Notes under the pieces: generated by a model
The model's database searches: none
Told to the model about the DNA's origin: nothing
What the model saw: only the letters and a program-made list of their open reading frames with translations
Source of the DNA: Ophiodon elongatus
Lineage: Eukaryota > Chordata > Actinopteri > Perciformes > Hexagrammidae
Reading direction: 5' to 3'
Length of the DNA stretch: 64,000 nt
Assembly (NCBI GenBank): GCA_016806645.1
Contig: JACSYO010001600.1
Location: forward strand, 747,001 to 811,000
Shown: positions 12,077-45,459 of the stretch, piece by piece
Layout: every line of letters begins with the position of its first letter
How positions within the stretch are numbered: the stretch's first letter is position 1
Position numbers and translations under genes: made by a program

Positions 12077-14620
12077 CGGTAAGACTAGACTGGGTCCACC
12101 CAAAGGTCACTGGTTTGCTTTTGTGTGACTTTTCTTTCATACGCAACAGTTCCTCTCACGGAGAGCTGTTCAGCAGAGTTCTCAGTAGAAAAAAAAACAA
12201 CTCCAGACTGGGAATGCCGATGCCAGCTTTTCTCACAGCAGGCAGCGCTGTGCGGTGTGTTTACTTCATAATACCAGGCAAACAAAGGGCACATACATTT
12301 TTGCGGAATTCCATGAATTGAACCGCTTCGGTATCATCTCCGGCATCAATGCTTTGTTCTTGGATTACTGCAAACATTCGAGGAGTGTCTGGAAAAGGAT
12401 CTGAAAATGTCATTATTTTCTTCTTTGTTTGACTTTGACGAAAGAATGTCGATTTAACAAAGTATTATTGAAAACAAATCTCTGGTTGTATTTAGTCCTG
12501 GGATTAGATGAATGGCTTTGTAAAGATGATCCGTGGGTTATTTGTTTCCAGACTCGTTCATTAACTGTATGTCCAGTAGATGGCAGACAAATCTCTGCTT
12601 TTGATCTGCGGTCTTCAACAGCATGCACTGTGCTCACACCACGTAGTTCGACAAATGGCCGGAGGATATCACAGTATTCATACTTTTGATTGCGGTGCCT
12701 TCTGCAGAGCAAAATATGTATGACTATACTCAAGTTTTAAAGAGAGTTCAATCAGACCGATTTCAGTTGAATGCAACTCAAAATGTAGATAGCTGTGCCA
12801 TAAACGTTCAGCCATCAGAACACAACAATTTTACAAGAAGACAAAATCTTTGTCCATGTCCTCTATTCAATATCTCCTACAAGGTGCATTCATTCCTCCA
12901 ACACATCTGATAATTATTTTCAGAATAATGGCAACATTCAAATGCACTTACGTTGGACCCAAGCAATAGTTTCTGAGAAATCACCCTCAGATAACTAACA
13001 AGTTAAAGTGGATCGTTTTGGTGTTTCAGGGTGGTTGATAGCGTATGACTGATTTAACTCGTTTGTCACATATAAAAACATTATGTTTGTGAAACACAAT
13101 GTGTTACACAGCTGTGCTAACAAGACAAGTGTGAAAAAGAAGAGTTACTTTTGGATCTCTGCTATATTTCTATGAAGAAAACATTGTTGCCAATTAAAAT
13201 ACTGCCTTCCTGTACCATCAAACACATCAAGAGCCTCTACCTCACACCAATTACATGTTCAGGTTCAATCAAGGGAGTTTGTCCCCTCTCTCTTGATTGT
13301 GTCTCACGTTGTGGAACTGCCTGACTGTAACCATGACGACATGACGTCTTTTCTTACTTCGAACCATAGTATTTTAGTTTCAAAACCATAACCTTTACTA
13401 CATGTTTTTTTGTTGCCGTGGCCATAATTGTTACAAAACTTTTACAAAGAAATCATGTTAGAAACAAACCCCTCCGTGCACTCGTCCCTTTCCAAGAGAA
13501 CTACGGTGATTTGGACACAATTCTAAATGGAAAGAAATCAATGTAGAAGCAAATGGGTCTGGCTTTTATGGATAGATTCAACTGGACCCGAGGAATCTAA
13601 GAAAAATGTATTTGTAATGTTTTCCGAGACGGTTCAAAAGTTACAGGCCAAAACATAAAGTTATGATTAAAGAAAAACAAATGCAAGGTAATCGTGCATT
13701 TGCAGTTCACAAACAAAGACCACGCCATTGGGATGATTAATATTAGATCTATGTCTTTGAAAGGGTTGGGTGAGGATGCTGGTGTTGTCTTCATTGAATA
13801 CTCCTGTGGTTCTCGGGCTGAAAGAGAGAGACATGAGAGAGAGGGAGAAAAAGACAAAAGAGGAATAGTTCGACACACCCAAATAGGCATGGACAGGAAA
13901 TTGACTTGGGAAATTAGGCGTGGTCTTTGTTCCCCAACTTCAGTTATGGAACTTCAGTAGTTGTGATCATCAATAGTTTTTACATTACTAGTTTAGTTTT
14001 ACATCAATGTAGAACTCCTGACATGCAGCATTACTGCAGTATGATTCCTTATGATGATATATATTACATATTCAATACCATTACTTATATGATTTATATG
14101 AATATTTTGTATGATTCTTTGTATTATATTAATTGCATTATAATATACATTTAGCATGATTCCTTATTGCCGTCTTGTTTGAAACACATATTATGTTTTT
14201 AATCTCACCAAGGTTAACTCAGCACTCCTGACCTGCAGCATCACTGCTCCTCCATCAGGCATAAAGTAGGTTACTAATATACATAACAACATTCCCTATA
14301 TAATACAATATATGGGGAATGTATTGCCATGTTTACTTGTTTATGTGTTGTAACTTTATCCAGTATGGTTCTGTAATCTGGTAAAAATGCTCTTAATCTA
14401 TTTTAATATAACAATATTTAAATGAATATAAAAATATAATTGATATAAAATCTCTTTCTTATTTTAATATAATGATATTAAAATTAAAATAATAATATAA
14501 CGATGCTAAGCGACCATCAAAAAACTCTGATTAAACGGACATTACGCGACTCTCATTAAACGGCTCTGGGTTTCTTCTCTCGATGGGGGGTGCGGGCGAA
14601 GCGGCTCTCCTGCCGAGAAC

Positions 14621-14632
14621 TGCGCATGCGCA
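14621..14632. promoter_or_regulatory. Perfect NRF1 site in the phactr4 distal promoter
   Basis: TGCGCATGCGCA is a perfect palindromic match to the NRF1 consensus. It sits in a locally CpG-rich patch (roughly 14530-15070), about 320 bases before a strong splice donor, and the surrounding sequence is otherwise AT-rich. NRF1 sites of this kind typify TATA-less, broadly expressed vertebrate promoters. The transcription start is not defined by the sequence. Confidence 0.7.
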
Positions 14633-14779
14633 ACATTATTTAATCTTCCCACTGATTCCCCGTCCAACACCTTTTGACAGCAAAGTATTAACACACATTT
14701 AAACACATCAGGCGGCTCTCTCCGCATTTTGGCGTTAAAGCCACACGATGCGCGAATGCTTTCACCTTTAAAAGTTACT

Positions 14780-14954
14780 TTCCGGACTTTATTCGGGTCA
14801 GAAGGTAGTTAGGGAAGCTAGTTCCGCCTCGCTGGTGGTGATGCAGAGCAGCGACAAGTGTCACAAGTAATCAGGGACGAGGCACAGGACAACTGAACGC
14901 GTCTCCGGCCTCCTGGACACACGTCCACACAGGTGAACCGGTGACGGAGAAAAG
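14780..14954 (+). other. phactr4: phactr4 non-coding first exon (5' UTR), start approximate
   Basis: The CpG-rich sequence downstream of the NRF1 site ends in AAAG|GTGAGC at 14954/14955, a strong splice donor. No ATG-led frame here joins the PHACTR reading frame. The next suitable exon is the MENP start exon at 22030, so I read this as an untranslated leader exon. Its 5' end is a guess. Confidence 0.6.
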
Positions 14955-15339
14955 GTGAGCGATACACCCCGTGTTTTTTAAACCAGAACGACAAGTGTGA
15001 GCTAGTTTACGTGAGCTAACGCGGCCGTAGTCCAGGGAGCTAACTACCTGTTGCTCTGCCTTACTTTAGTTAGCAGCCATGGGATTAGCATCAGGCAGCC
15101 TCTCTATCTTTAGCTCGCAAAGCTAGTTTGGGGTTTGGTCTGTTAGTATGCACGGGGCCACCGAGACTCTGTTTAATGACTGTATTCAGACTGTGTTACT
15201 TTCCTATCTGATTAGCACGTTATCCGCTTACCTGTAACGTTACCTGTCTGCGAGGTGTTGGTGAACACGTTACGTCACAGGCTGAATAATTGGGAATACC
15301 TCAAATGTTGTGTTTTTTGTTTGTTATTGTTATGTAATT

Positions 15340-15560
15340 TAAGCTTCTATAGTTTTGTTTTTACCATTTTAAAATGCCCTGAGTACCTCTTTTAAAGTGC
15401 TATACAAATAAAATATGAAGTATTATTATTTAATATTATTAATAATAATAACTTCATTTATATATCACCTAGTGCTCTACGGAGAAGCAAAGCATAGACG
15501 GAGCCAAAACAAGACGACAAGAACACAAAATGCAAGAGCAGGACGTCAATACAAACAAAT
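15340..15560. repeat. Two retroposon tails in inverted, tail-to-tail arrangement
   Basis: The plus-strand part ends AAAGTGCTATACAAATAAAA and runs into an ATT-rich tail (to about 15430). It is met by the reverse-orientation form beginning ATAATAATAACTTCATTTAT and continuing through TGCTCTACGGAGAAGCAAAG. Both match the common fish tail also seen at 10440-10533. Boundaries are approximate. Confidence 0.55.
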
Positions 15561-17045
15561 AAAGAAAACAAAAGGCAAAACAAAATAATGTAAATAATGT
15601 CTTATCATAGTGGACGTTAGTTGGCTGTCTTGCGCCCCCCCCCCTTCCCCAAGACCTTTAACACCTGTGTGAATGTTACGCCTTATTTAATTTAATTTAT
15701 TAATTTGTTGTTTTATAATTCTTCTGACTTAGTACTTTTGCATTTGAGGCGTTACTGAGTCCTCAGACCTTTTTTTTTTAATGACGGCTGTAGCGTTATA
15801 TTACTTTGCAATTGGCTTAAGGTGGAAACTATTTGGCTGCAAGGGAAGCAACTTGCCTCCATGTGAATCCTTCCTCTGCATTCCATTCACAGGCCCGTCT
15901 ACTTGTTCCAACAAGCACCAAGTGCTTTTAGTACCGACTGAAAGCGGTAATACGCCCTATAGGACACCACAGACTGTTTTTAAAAAAAGAGGGAAGACAA
16001 AGGGAGCTGCAGCTTATTGTATTTGTTCTAGATAGGCAGCATTGTATTCAGGTCAGCCATGTTATGGGGCTTTGTATACAGATAGTGGATTGTTGCATCC
16101 GAGAGGGGCTGACACCTCGCTTAATCAAGCAGAAAAGGTGTTTGTACATTTATTGATTTTCAGAGGAATCAGCTGGTGGGAAATGGACACCTACAATGGC
16201 TCACACAAGTGTAATCTTGTTCGCAATAACACCGTCTGTGGCAGTTATCCAACCTGTTGGAGGCCATTTTTTTTTTTAAATGCTTCTATTCATTTCATCT
16301 GTTGGTGAGGATATGTCTCAAAAACTTGTTGACATTTTTAATGCGAAATGTTTTGGAAAGGCAAAATTTAACTTTCTATTGCATACCCAGGAATGATTTC
16401 TTAACTTTGTAGGATAGGAATCGTTCATTGTTTTTGTGCTATTTTAATTTGTCCTACGACACAAAGTAAAAAAAACAACTGGCACATGTGCTCTGAATCT
16501 AGATACAAATGAATATTTCTGAAACTTTTCAATGTTAAACTATAACTAAACAGTATTGTGCAGCCTCGGAAGAAGTACACCCTGCTTTATGGGACATTTT
16601 GAGATAGGGAACAAACTCTAAAAGTATCTGAATTTGGTAAAAACAAGCTTCTATGGTGGGTACAGAAGGAATCAATAGAAAATGGATGTGCTCAGATGTT
16701 GTTTATTTGTTTGAGCAGTTCAATCTTGTGGATCTGTGTGGGACTTATATAATCAGAGGCCATTATCAGCTAGCTGTTGACAGTGGGCCATTGACGTCCA
16801 AGCAGCTCGCTTCCAAACAAACCCCAGCTTGGCATTCAGTGATTGCCAAGTCAGCAGAATGAACTTGGACTAATGGCTGATTGTACTCCTCTCAGCTCCG
16901 CAGTGCTCCATTCTTTTATCCGGTGAACTGAGAGTTCTTAATGAGCTAATTGTACAGGGAACAAACAGGATTGTGTAACATTTATGAACTACCAGTGCAG
17001 TGCAAAGGGAGCACATGTGATTTTAAACACTCACTTTTCAATAGC

Positions 17046-17250
17046 ATCCTATCTAGATAGATGCTTTATTAATCCCACAAGGGGACTTTTTTTTTGCCGC
17101 AGCAGCATTTGTACATACAGGAACAATATATACAAAAAAATAGAATAATAAGAAAATATGAAAAATGCACAATATATACAACAAATAGAATAGAATAATA
17201 TTAAATTGAAATTAACTAACAAAACAGTAGTGCAAGATGTAGCCAACAAA
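17046..17250 (-). mobile_element. LINE 3'-end fragment
   Basis: The sequence starts TATCTAGATAGATGCTTTAT and continues TAATCCCACAAGGGGAC. That is the reverse complement of a retroposon 3' end (GGGATTAATAAAG followed by a TATC/TAGA microsatellite) widespread in fish. The element therefore lies on the minus strand within phactr4 intron 1. Confidence 0.6.
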
Positions 17251-20200
17251 CAACGGTGCTATAGTTGAGTGGTTTATTTGGCCAGAGGTGATTTATCTAT
17301 TAAGCATGTCAGCTAGAGTATGAAATACCTCTAAAGTGTATCATTGAGCCATCTCAAGTTATTATTGCTTTGCTAACGCAACGTGATTGGTTATCATAAA
17401 ACTGCACTTTGATTTCATTAAAATCTACATTAACAAGGTTTGTTTACCGATTGGATTGCTAATATTATTACAAAAGATCTTGGACTTGGTTTTATATTAA
17501 TTTGAATAAACACTCTGAATTCGGAGGCTGTGGTGAACTGTTGCAGTCTTGGATGATGTGCATTATATTTGTTTTTATTTTGAGGGCAAGAAGCAAGCCG
17601 GGCAGTGGGCTTATCCAAATAGTATGACGCCAGTTGATATTGAACTTACTGTGGCTTTTGCAAGTGTTCTTTGATTCGTGAGTGTGAATTAGTCGCTGGT
17701 TTCCAATGTCCGCTTAAAAAAAAAAAAGAGATATTTTAAGGGAACTACAGGAAACAAGAGTTCACATTTTATTTTGAGGATGAAATCTGAGGCATATAAC
17801 AGAAAACACAGCATCTGCGCTGATTTTGAATTGTCTTGCTTTTTGCATTATTACTAAATATGCAAATTTATATAAAACCGTTTTAAAATCTTCAACAATA
17901 TATTACTTCATGGCCTGCTTAGCATTATGATGCAAACATGCACAACATAATAGCCAGCCTCTTGTTCAGTATCATGTAGTAGCCTGTGTGTTGATCTGTT
18001 CTGTCATTTGACATTGCATTGACATTTTAAAAGCAAACACTAGTGAGCTTGCTCTATCGGCACATTGTTTTGGAAGATCAAAAGATCCGGATAATTTCTA
18101 CACTGAAGTCAAACCCTTTTTTGCTTCATGCGCCACTGAACAACTTCCATAGGAAGGACAGGAGCCCGCCTCCAACGCTGAATCCAGTTCTCTTTATTCG
18201 TCCTTGTAAAGGTCACACGCTTGCACTCTAGTGAAAATACTGAAATAGCCGCTGTTCCTAATCCTGTTACAAAACCTGAAAATCTGGTAGCCTTTTTGCC
18301 TACTATTCTTTACATTGTACACAAAAGAAATCACGTGGGTGCGATTCCCAAAGGCAAGGAAGCAATGGCTTGAAACGGGACATAAGATAACAGGCTATCT
18401 CCTCCTTAACCTTTGGATGCTGTGTAAATTAATGACAAGACTAGGTGTGAACCTGTGTGGGTTTGTACACGTTCACACGGTATCCTGAGGGCTTCAGCAT
18501 TACAATGCGGGGATTGAGTCTCCTGGCTCAGCTGCTCTAGGTTACTGGCTTTTATGCGCACACAGCGGTGCACATTAACTCACCTCTGTGTTTGCTTTGC
18601 TGCCAGCCTGCACCGGCTAGTTGTCGTCTGGGCCCGGTGCACCAGGAGGATATTCGAGAACAGAATTGGGTTGCAGTGGTGCTGAACTTTAGCTAGTGAA
18701 TTATTTGTGAGTTTAAGTACGTATCAACTTCTCACTCTTTACGGGCAGGTTGCTAGCAATCAATAATAAATGGATAAGGTTTTTTTTTTAAATGGTAAAA
18801 AACTAGATCTAGTAGGGCTGCCATTGTTGGTTAGCTCAGATATTGTGTATTGGAGTAAGTTATGCCATAGAAATCCAGACAAAATAATCCACCAGTAATT
18901 GTGCGCAACAGTTTTTCTCTGGTATGTGCCCTGTTGGCTACGTGTGTGTGTGTATTTTTTTGTCTTAATCATCTGCACTGTAAATGTTTATTCCTGTGGA
19001 CGTTTCAGGGGAAACCTGAGGGTAATATTTAGCAGTGACATACACACAAGAGTATTGTACACTAGCCTTTTTAAATAGTTTATTTGAAGTGGTGTAATGT
19101 ACTGACGTGTAGCCCTGCTCGCAGCTGTTGAGCATGTGTTGTGTGCACACTGTACACCAAGACTTGTCAAACCAGTTGGACTGAACCAATGCTGAGCAAG
19201 CAGAGGGTTGTCTGCTCTTGAGAAACCTGAAACTAGCTGATTTAAAAGCTCAAGCCACTGTTTACTCTTTAGTTTCCACGTGAAGTAATTAACTCATATT
19301 TTATGGATTTTGTCAATAGTGAGACAAGGATCTCTGCTACAATCCAAGAAAATGGCATCCGTTAAAACTTTATCTAATAAAGTCAGCATGTTTTCAGGCT
19401 AAAGTTAGTTTTCTTCTTTTTCTTTTTCTTTTTTAAAAGCCCAGCATTATGAATGGAGTTGACTTATGTGGCCTCCTATTAAATGTTCTTGTTTGTGTAT
19501 TTTACAGGTGTGCTGTAATTCACTTTGCTGTTTTCCCGCTGGAACCAGAAATCACAGCCAAATTTCACAGACAGCGTTTATGGGGAAGATTTTATTGATA
19601 ATCAATGATCTTCAGTAGCAGTAAATTGGCTGTAACACAACAGCCAAACTAATATTATCTTATTGCACTTTTATTTCATCACAACTACCTTTTTTTTTTT
19701 TTTTTTACAGCTGATTTCACAGAGAAACAGTGCTTTATCAATCCAAACGAACTTGGCTCAGTCCAGCTGATAAGAAGGGGAAATACTTGCCTGCCAGGAT
19801 ACACTCTCCCTTTTTATGCTGCAGTGTACACATTGTGCAGCCTTTTCTGTCACAGGCTGGGTTTTACCAGTTTGCTTTCAAGGGACTTTAGACATTCCAA
19901 AGTGCAGCCTGATACTGCCGTTAGGACCGTCCCCCGTTTGTGCGTGATGCAGCCGCACCTTATGAGTTTGACCAATTACAGGCAGGGCCATCATTTGAAA
20001 AGTTGCCCTGTAGGTGACTGGGAGAGACGACACAAATTGTCTTCATGTCGGTTGCTTATCTGTGCGCGTAATCCTGATCTTGACATTACGATTGTTCTCC
20101 CTCGCTCAGCCGCTCTTTCAAACAGAGCGAACAGGACATTCAAATACATTTTTTTTTGCGAATTCGTATCTAAACAATGTGGGTATTGTTGCCGTCAGTT

Positions 20201-22029
20201 CTCTTTTTAAAGTAAGTTAATTGCTTCCCTAATCGTCTTTATTTCCCGTTTGAATCCCTATTGTTCTGAGCTGTCGGGAAATGTTGCATCACAGACTTTT
20301 TGCACAGTTCTGCTCTTCAGTGTGCTCCTTGATGTGTGACTGCCAGATCATTCACCAGCTAGTTAAATGATTTGCTGACTACTGCTGAAGAATGCAAGGA
20401 CTATTACAGTAGAAACCTACCTGGAGCTAGACTAAGCCAAGTCTGGTTTAAGAAGTGCTTATCTTTTGAAAGTTATACCCCCTTTACATCTTGCCTTTTT
20501 TTTAAAATTGCAATTGGATAGTGCATGACCACATGAAAGTACAGGTGTAAATGCACCCAAAACCTCAACCGGTCAGCACTCCTCGGGTCAGCGCCGGGAC
20601 CAGAGCGATGACTGTCACCACTCTGTCACCTCTCTGTGTCTCCTCTCCTTATCCCTCTGTGTGCGAGTGTAGACGTACCTCAAAGTCACGTGTGTTGGCC
20701 CTCTCCCACTAAATGGCTGGGTTTTAAGATGACTGTCTCTCTGCACATTGTGCAGATCCTCTCTGGCTGTGCCCCAGCTTCAAGCCTGTGTGTCAGGCTT
20801 CCGCTCAGCCCCTTCAGGGCGAGCGTTCAGATCTTCAATCGGATCTTAGTGTGGAAACTAGACGCATGTTAATACCAGATGTGAATGTAATAAATCATAC
20901 TTAGATATAATCTGGATACGAGACAAATTTGTGAAGGGGTTCACAGACCTATACATGAAGCACGATCATGGTTCTATGGTAACTTATAAAATATCTATTT
21001 AAAACTTCTTTATGAAACAGACTTATCTGGAAACAGGCCTGGTTTACTGAAGTAAGCCTGGCTTAAGTGGTAACACCCTTCAGGAGAGCTTTTCAAATTA
21101 ACTGTAATTTTAGCATTGAGAGTTGTTCGCTGCACATATTTTACTCTTATAGTGTAGCTTCGGGCAGATGTAATGTCAAACAGCTTGTTGGCATCACTTA
21201 ATCAGCAGGTCTCTCTACCCGTCTCTGCTTCAAACACACAATTGCCGTGATATACTTACTTAACAGTTACTTACTTTACTCTAATTATACTGAGCTTGTT
21301 TTTCTATTCATTGGATTGAACTGTTGACATGTTGAGGTAATTTGCATTATTTAGTTCCGACAAGCATCCGTCAATAAAAAAAGGTGTAATTTAAATTATT
21401 CAGAACTTTGGTGTATTTTTAGAACTTATTGGATGTTCTTTGTCTTTTTAGATGACTTGCACAGTAAATCACAATCGTTTCATTCATAGAGATGTGTTTT
21501 TTTTTTTGTTTTTTTTATTTTTAATGTGATTTGTGTAATTGGTTTGGCTAATAGTCTCACAGTTTTCCAAATTGATTTCCAGTTAGTGTGTGAGCTAATT
21601 AGTGGACTATTTTATGTTGGCTAACACAACAAAGCTTTGTTCATCTTCAATTTGCTCCCCATTAACTGCAGAGAACATCCAATCTATTAAAGGGCCCTGA
21701 GAGTCATTTACTGACTAATAATTTAAATCTGGAGTCTTCAATGATTGGAATAACTTTTGTAAGTTTCTGTTAAGTAACATTTTAATACCGGCTGCTCTTG
21801 AATGACGTAGTCCCCCATCCACTCAACTTTTAGTTTTAACGAAATTATCTTTCATTTCAGAGCTTTCTTCCCTTTTAATTAGGTTGGATTGTTTTCAGAG
21901 TGATCACACTTGTTGGTACTCTGTCAAAAAAACTCTTGTACTTGTACACACCCACATATTCTAATGAATTGTAAAATTATTGTGATTCTTGTAAATATCA
22001 TAATGCTCCCGTTTGTTCATGTGTTTCAG

Positions 22030-22061
22030 AAGCTACTGACTGCTGAGTTTTGGACACTGTG

Positions 22062-22074
<13 letters not shown>
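22030..22074 (+). CDS. phactr4: phactr4 start exon A (MENP N-terminus); coding from 22062
   Basis: Acceptor TGTTTCAG at 22022-22029 and donor G|GTAAGA at 22075. The ATG at 22062 has G at -3 and G at +4. It contributes MENP plus one base, which joins in phase 1 to 29885 to read MENPDDEVDLQHST. This resembles the MEN/MED-type N-terminus that I recall for PHACTR4 proteins. Being preceded by an acceptor, the exon is internal and is presumably fed by the NRF1 promoter near 14.6 kb. Confidence 0.8.
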
Positions 22075-42376
<20,302 letters not shown>

Positions 42377-43600
42377 CGTGTCCATGCTGACCAGTAAAGC
42401 ACTTGGACTGGGACCAGCGAGGACTTCCTAGTCCCTCCCCTCACCGTGAACCGAGCGTGTGGCCCATTTGGTCTGTTTTTACTGACTGCCTGCTAATCTG
42501 CTTCAGCTGAAGACACGACTGTCGCTGATAACTGGAACCAAAGCGAAATATGCCACAAAACAGTTGAACCTACGGAGGGGTTCTCGGAGAGACTCCGGTT
42601 CTGAGGCCGCGGCGATTCAGGACAGGAGGAGTTTGTCGGTGCGTCCGTGACGGAGGTACCGTGTGCCAACACTGAAAGAGAGAGAGAGAGAACCTCGCAT
42701 ATCCTCTGCCGGGGGGCTCGGAACGAGTTGGAGTGAACTGAAAGGAAAACTGTCAGAGGGTTATCGCACTGTGTCCCTCAGGGGAAACTAATCTCCCCGT
42801 GCCTTCACCTGCCTTCTATTTTCTCTTTCTTGCAAAACAGGAAGGCTATGCACATAACAGAGATCACTGTAGGTCCTATTAACACTGTTGAATCTGAACT
42901 CTTGTATAACACGCGCGTGTCAGGTACTACAAATGTCTACCACGCAACCAGCCTTACATGATCTCACACACTCTGTGATTTAAGGTTCAGACAAAATGTG
43001 AAAGACTTCCGTACAGCAGTGTGCTTTTCTATTTAAAACTCAGTTGTAGCTCTATTTGAATCAAAATTTTGAGCCTTGCGTTTAGACCCCCTAAGGCGCC
43101 GATTCCGACCTAATATCTGAAAGTGTGCATTTTACTGTATTTTGTTGATCATTTAAATGATTCTCATGGAGCACGTATCACTAGAAATCTTTTCTAATAA
43201 GGCACTTTACGTTCCTTAATTGGGTGTGTAGAGAATAAAAAAAGTTCCGAGCCTATAATTCTGTTTATAATTGAATTATTAAAGCAGGAAAATGTACATA
43301 TTTTTATTTTCCTGGCTGTTTTATGGTACTTTATATATGCAAGTCCATAGTTGGCTGCAATTGTATAGATCAATTATGTAGATGTGATTTACTTTATATT
43401 GTACATCCACAGTAATGCTGACATGTTTTAATTGTAAAGTATTTCTCAGATGTATTTCCAAGTAGTAATGGTACAAAATGTTTCTTTTTTTCTTTTCTTT
43501 TTTGATACAGAGATCTTTAAAACGTTTTTTTTTTTTGCAAAGCACACTGGATAAATGAACAATCCACTACGGAAATTAAAATAACCTGTGATTTTCATTT
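42377..43600 (+). other. phactr4: phactr4 3' UTR
   Basis: Non-coding after the stop. Candidate polyadenylation signals are AATAAA at 43234-43239, ATTAAA at 43278-43283 and ATTAAA at 43575-43580. The first gives a 3' UTR of about 0.88 kb and the last about 1.2 kb. The AT-rich, T-tract-containing stretch between them suits alternative 3' ends. The end is estimated. Confidence 0.65.
43234..43239 (+). terminator. phactr4: Proximal polyadenylation signal AATAAA
   Basis: Only canonical AATAAA in the first 1.2 kb after the phactr4 stop, followed within 30-40 bases by T-rich sequence. Confidence 0.55.
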
Positions 43601-44339
43601 CAATATGGTGTGATTCTTCCAGTCTGCCCAATCTTCTTCATCTTGTATCCGTTGGGGAATTCATTATTTTCCCAGACTTTGAGGCGCTACCGCAAAGTCC
43701 GTAAGGGTTTCGGGGCTGTCCCACTGTCAAGTCGTCGAGTGTTTGAGGAGGCGCTCGCAGACATTTTGAGTACTTTATGAACACTTTACGCATGTCTGCA
43801 TTTCTGTAGACTTTGCCCTTGGGAATTACCCACAATTCCAAGCAATGTGACATTAAACATGGGGTTACAAGTGGAAGCGCTGAGACGTTAAAAAAAAAAA
43901 AAGGTAAACAAAGAGGACGACACATGAACACTCAGAAACATTAAGGATTAAAGATAGAACATAAAAACAAATGGAAGCAGAAATTAACAGATTTATTCAT
44001 CAAACATTTCATTTTGTCATTGAAGCAAAACAAATAAATACATTTTTTTAAATGACCTCTTGTAAGAGCCTGGAAGACGTTCAAATCCAGGAGAAAAGAG
44101 TATAAAATACCCACAATTGTACATATTCCTTTTGACGTCGTCATGGTAACGTAATATGTTGCAGTAAAGCGCTGTCCCGTTCGTATTCACACTATTTCAA
44201 GCCCTTGCAGCCTCTCACACTCAACCATTTAATAGGTGACGTCAGATAAGTCCCTGAGGGTTCAGGCTTTAAGGCTTTAGGGGGACATTAGGATTGGGCC
44301 TAAGTGAATAAGTACATGGCTTCTTAAAATGACCAGATG

Positions 44340-44660
44340 AGGGCAGTGTTTTATAAAATGTGCAGATTAATTCACTGACCAACCTCCACCGTCTCAATGC
44401 CGCAATCCAATAATATGCTCCAAGACGAAGAAACCCTTTATAAGACTCAGTTCTTCCCTCTCAGAAAAGTGGACCTGTGTGATAAGTGCGACTGATTGTT
44501 GTTTGTCCCTTTTAGCTCCCCCGTGATGCTAATTAGCATCAAATAGACATGAAGTCAGTCAACAGGAACAAAGCTATCCTCCACTTAGTCTTCAGACACT
44601 AACTAAATGTCAAATGATTATCAAAACAATTGGAGGCATTCACCTTTTTAATCTGGTTAA
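44340..44660. promoter_or_regulatory. Candidate non-coding regulatory element with POU/homeodomain palindrome
   Basis: GATGCTAATTAGCATC at 44525-44540 is a perfect 16-bp palindrome containing ATGCTAAT on both strands, a POU/homeodomain-type site. Nearby are GCAGATTAATTC (about 44363), CAAATGATTATC (44609) and CAAACAATTG-like words. Composition is balanced and no repeat word is recognised, as in conserved developmental enhancers. Conservation cannot be tested here. Confidence 0.3.
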
Positions 44661-45229
44661 TTGTTTTACTATCCTCCGTTTTAGAACAAGAAGACATTAT
44701 TAATCCGTTTTTTAATGAGCGATGAGGACTAAATATGTTCACAAGGTATCCAACAGTATGTAAACTAATATATAAAATGTATATAAAATAATTGAAATTA
44801 GTTCCACATTTACCAGCGGCAACATTAAAGCGATGAACGCATTAACAATTATCATTTGTTAATCGAAACAAGATGTTTTCTTTTTTTCAAAAAAAAAAAA
44901 AAGGACTACCTCAGTGACTGAGAAGTGCCGGCTCGATAAACCATGCTCATATTGAATCTCGCTGTCAGTAATAATGTCAAACCAGCAGTGATTGAATGCA
45001 AATCCATGAGGCCCCATTTGATTAATTTCAGCTGCTGTCTTTTCCCCCTCATGACACATCCTCAACTTGAATCATTCTGCTTCACTTTGAAGGCTTCGGG
45101 TTCAATTATCGACGTAATCGCGGACAAGATGGAGTCATCAGCGCTTTAAAATGAGTGGTGTCTCCGTGAGCCGGGTCAAACTGTGGGTCCGATAAGGTGT
45201 CGCCGGTCCTTCACAGCCCGGCTTAAATG

Positions 45230-45400
45230 AATCCTATAATCACATTAACTCTGAGCGTGTGCAGATTGTCAGATGATTTCATCTCTAAATTGGCGAGCCT
45301 GTTGTCACACTGTCAAACCGTTTGCTCGGTGCAACGTGTGTCGAACTAATTAGAGCCGCTGATATCTTGGCCAGTAGCCTAAATGCAGCCGGAGAAGAAG
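45230..45400. promoter_or_regulatory. Candidate non-coding regulatory element (TALE/homeodomain-type words)
   Basis: Contains TTGTCAGATGATTTCATC (about 45268, MEIS/PBX-like TGTCA next to GATGATTT) and CGAACTAATTAGAGCC (about 45341). It is non-repetitive and non-coding. This is inference only. Confidence 0.22.
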
Positions 45401-45459
45401 AACAGCTTGATGCCCCTTTATCGTGTTGTTAGCCACGCTAGCAGCATGACGTTAGGTCA

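Larger units (their letters stand above)
9371..14500. other. Intergenic stretch upstream of phactr4, minor repeats only
   Basis: No gene recognised. Frames of up to about 100 codons occur on both strands but lack splice context or any familiar domain. Apart from the items listed separately, a direct repeat of a 25-bp word beginning ACTCCTGAC occurs at about 14015 and 14225. Confidence 0.5.
14955..22029 (+). other. phactr4: phactr4 intron 1
   Basis: About 7.1 kb between the leader exon and the MENP exon. It carries the retroposon tails at 15340-15560 and 17046-17250 and several poly-T runs. I see no nested gene. Confidence 0.55.
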
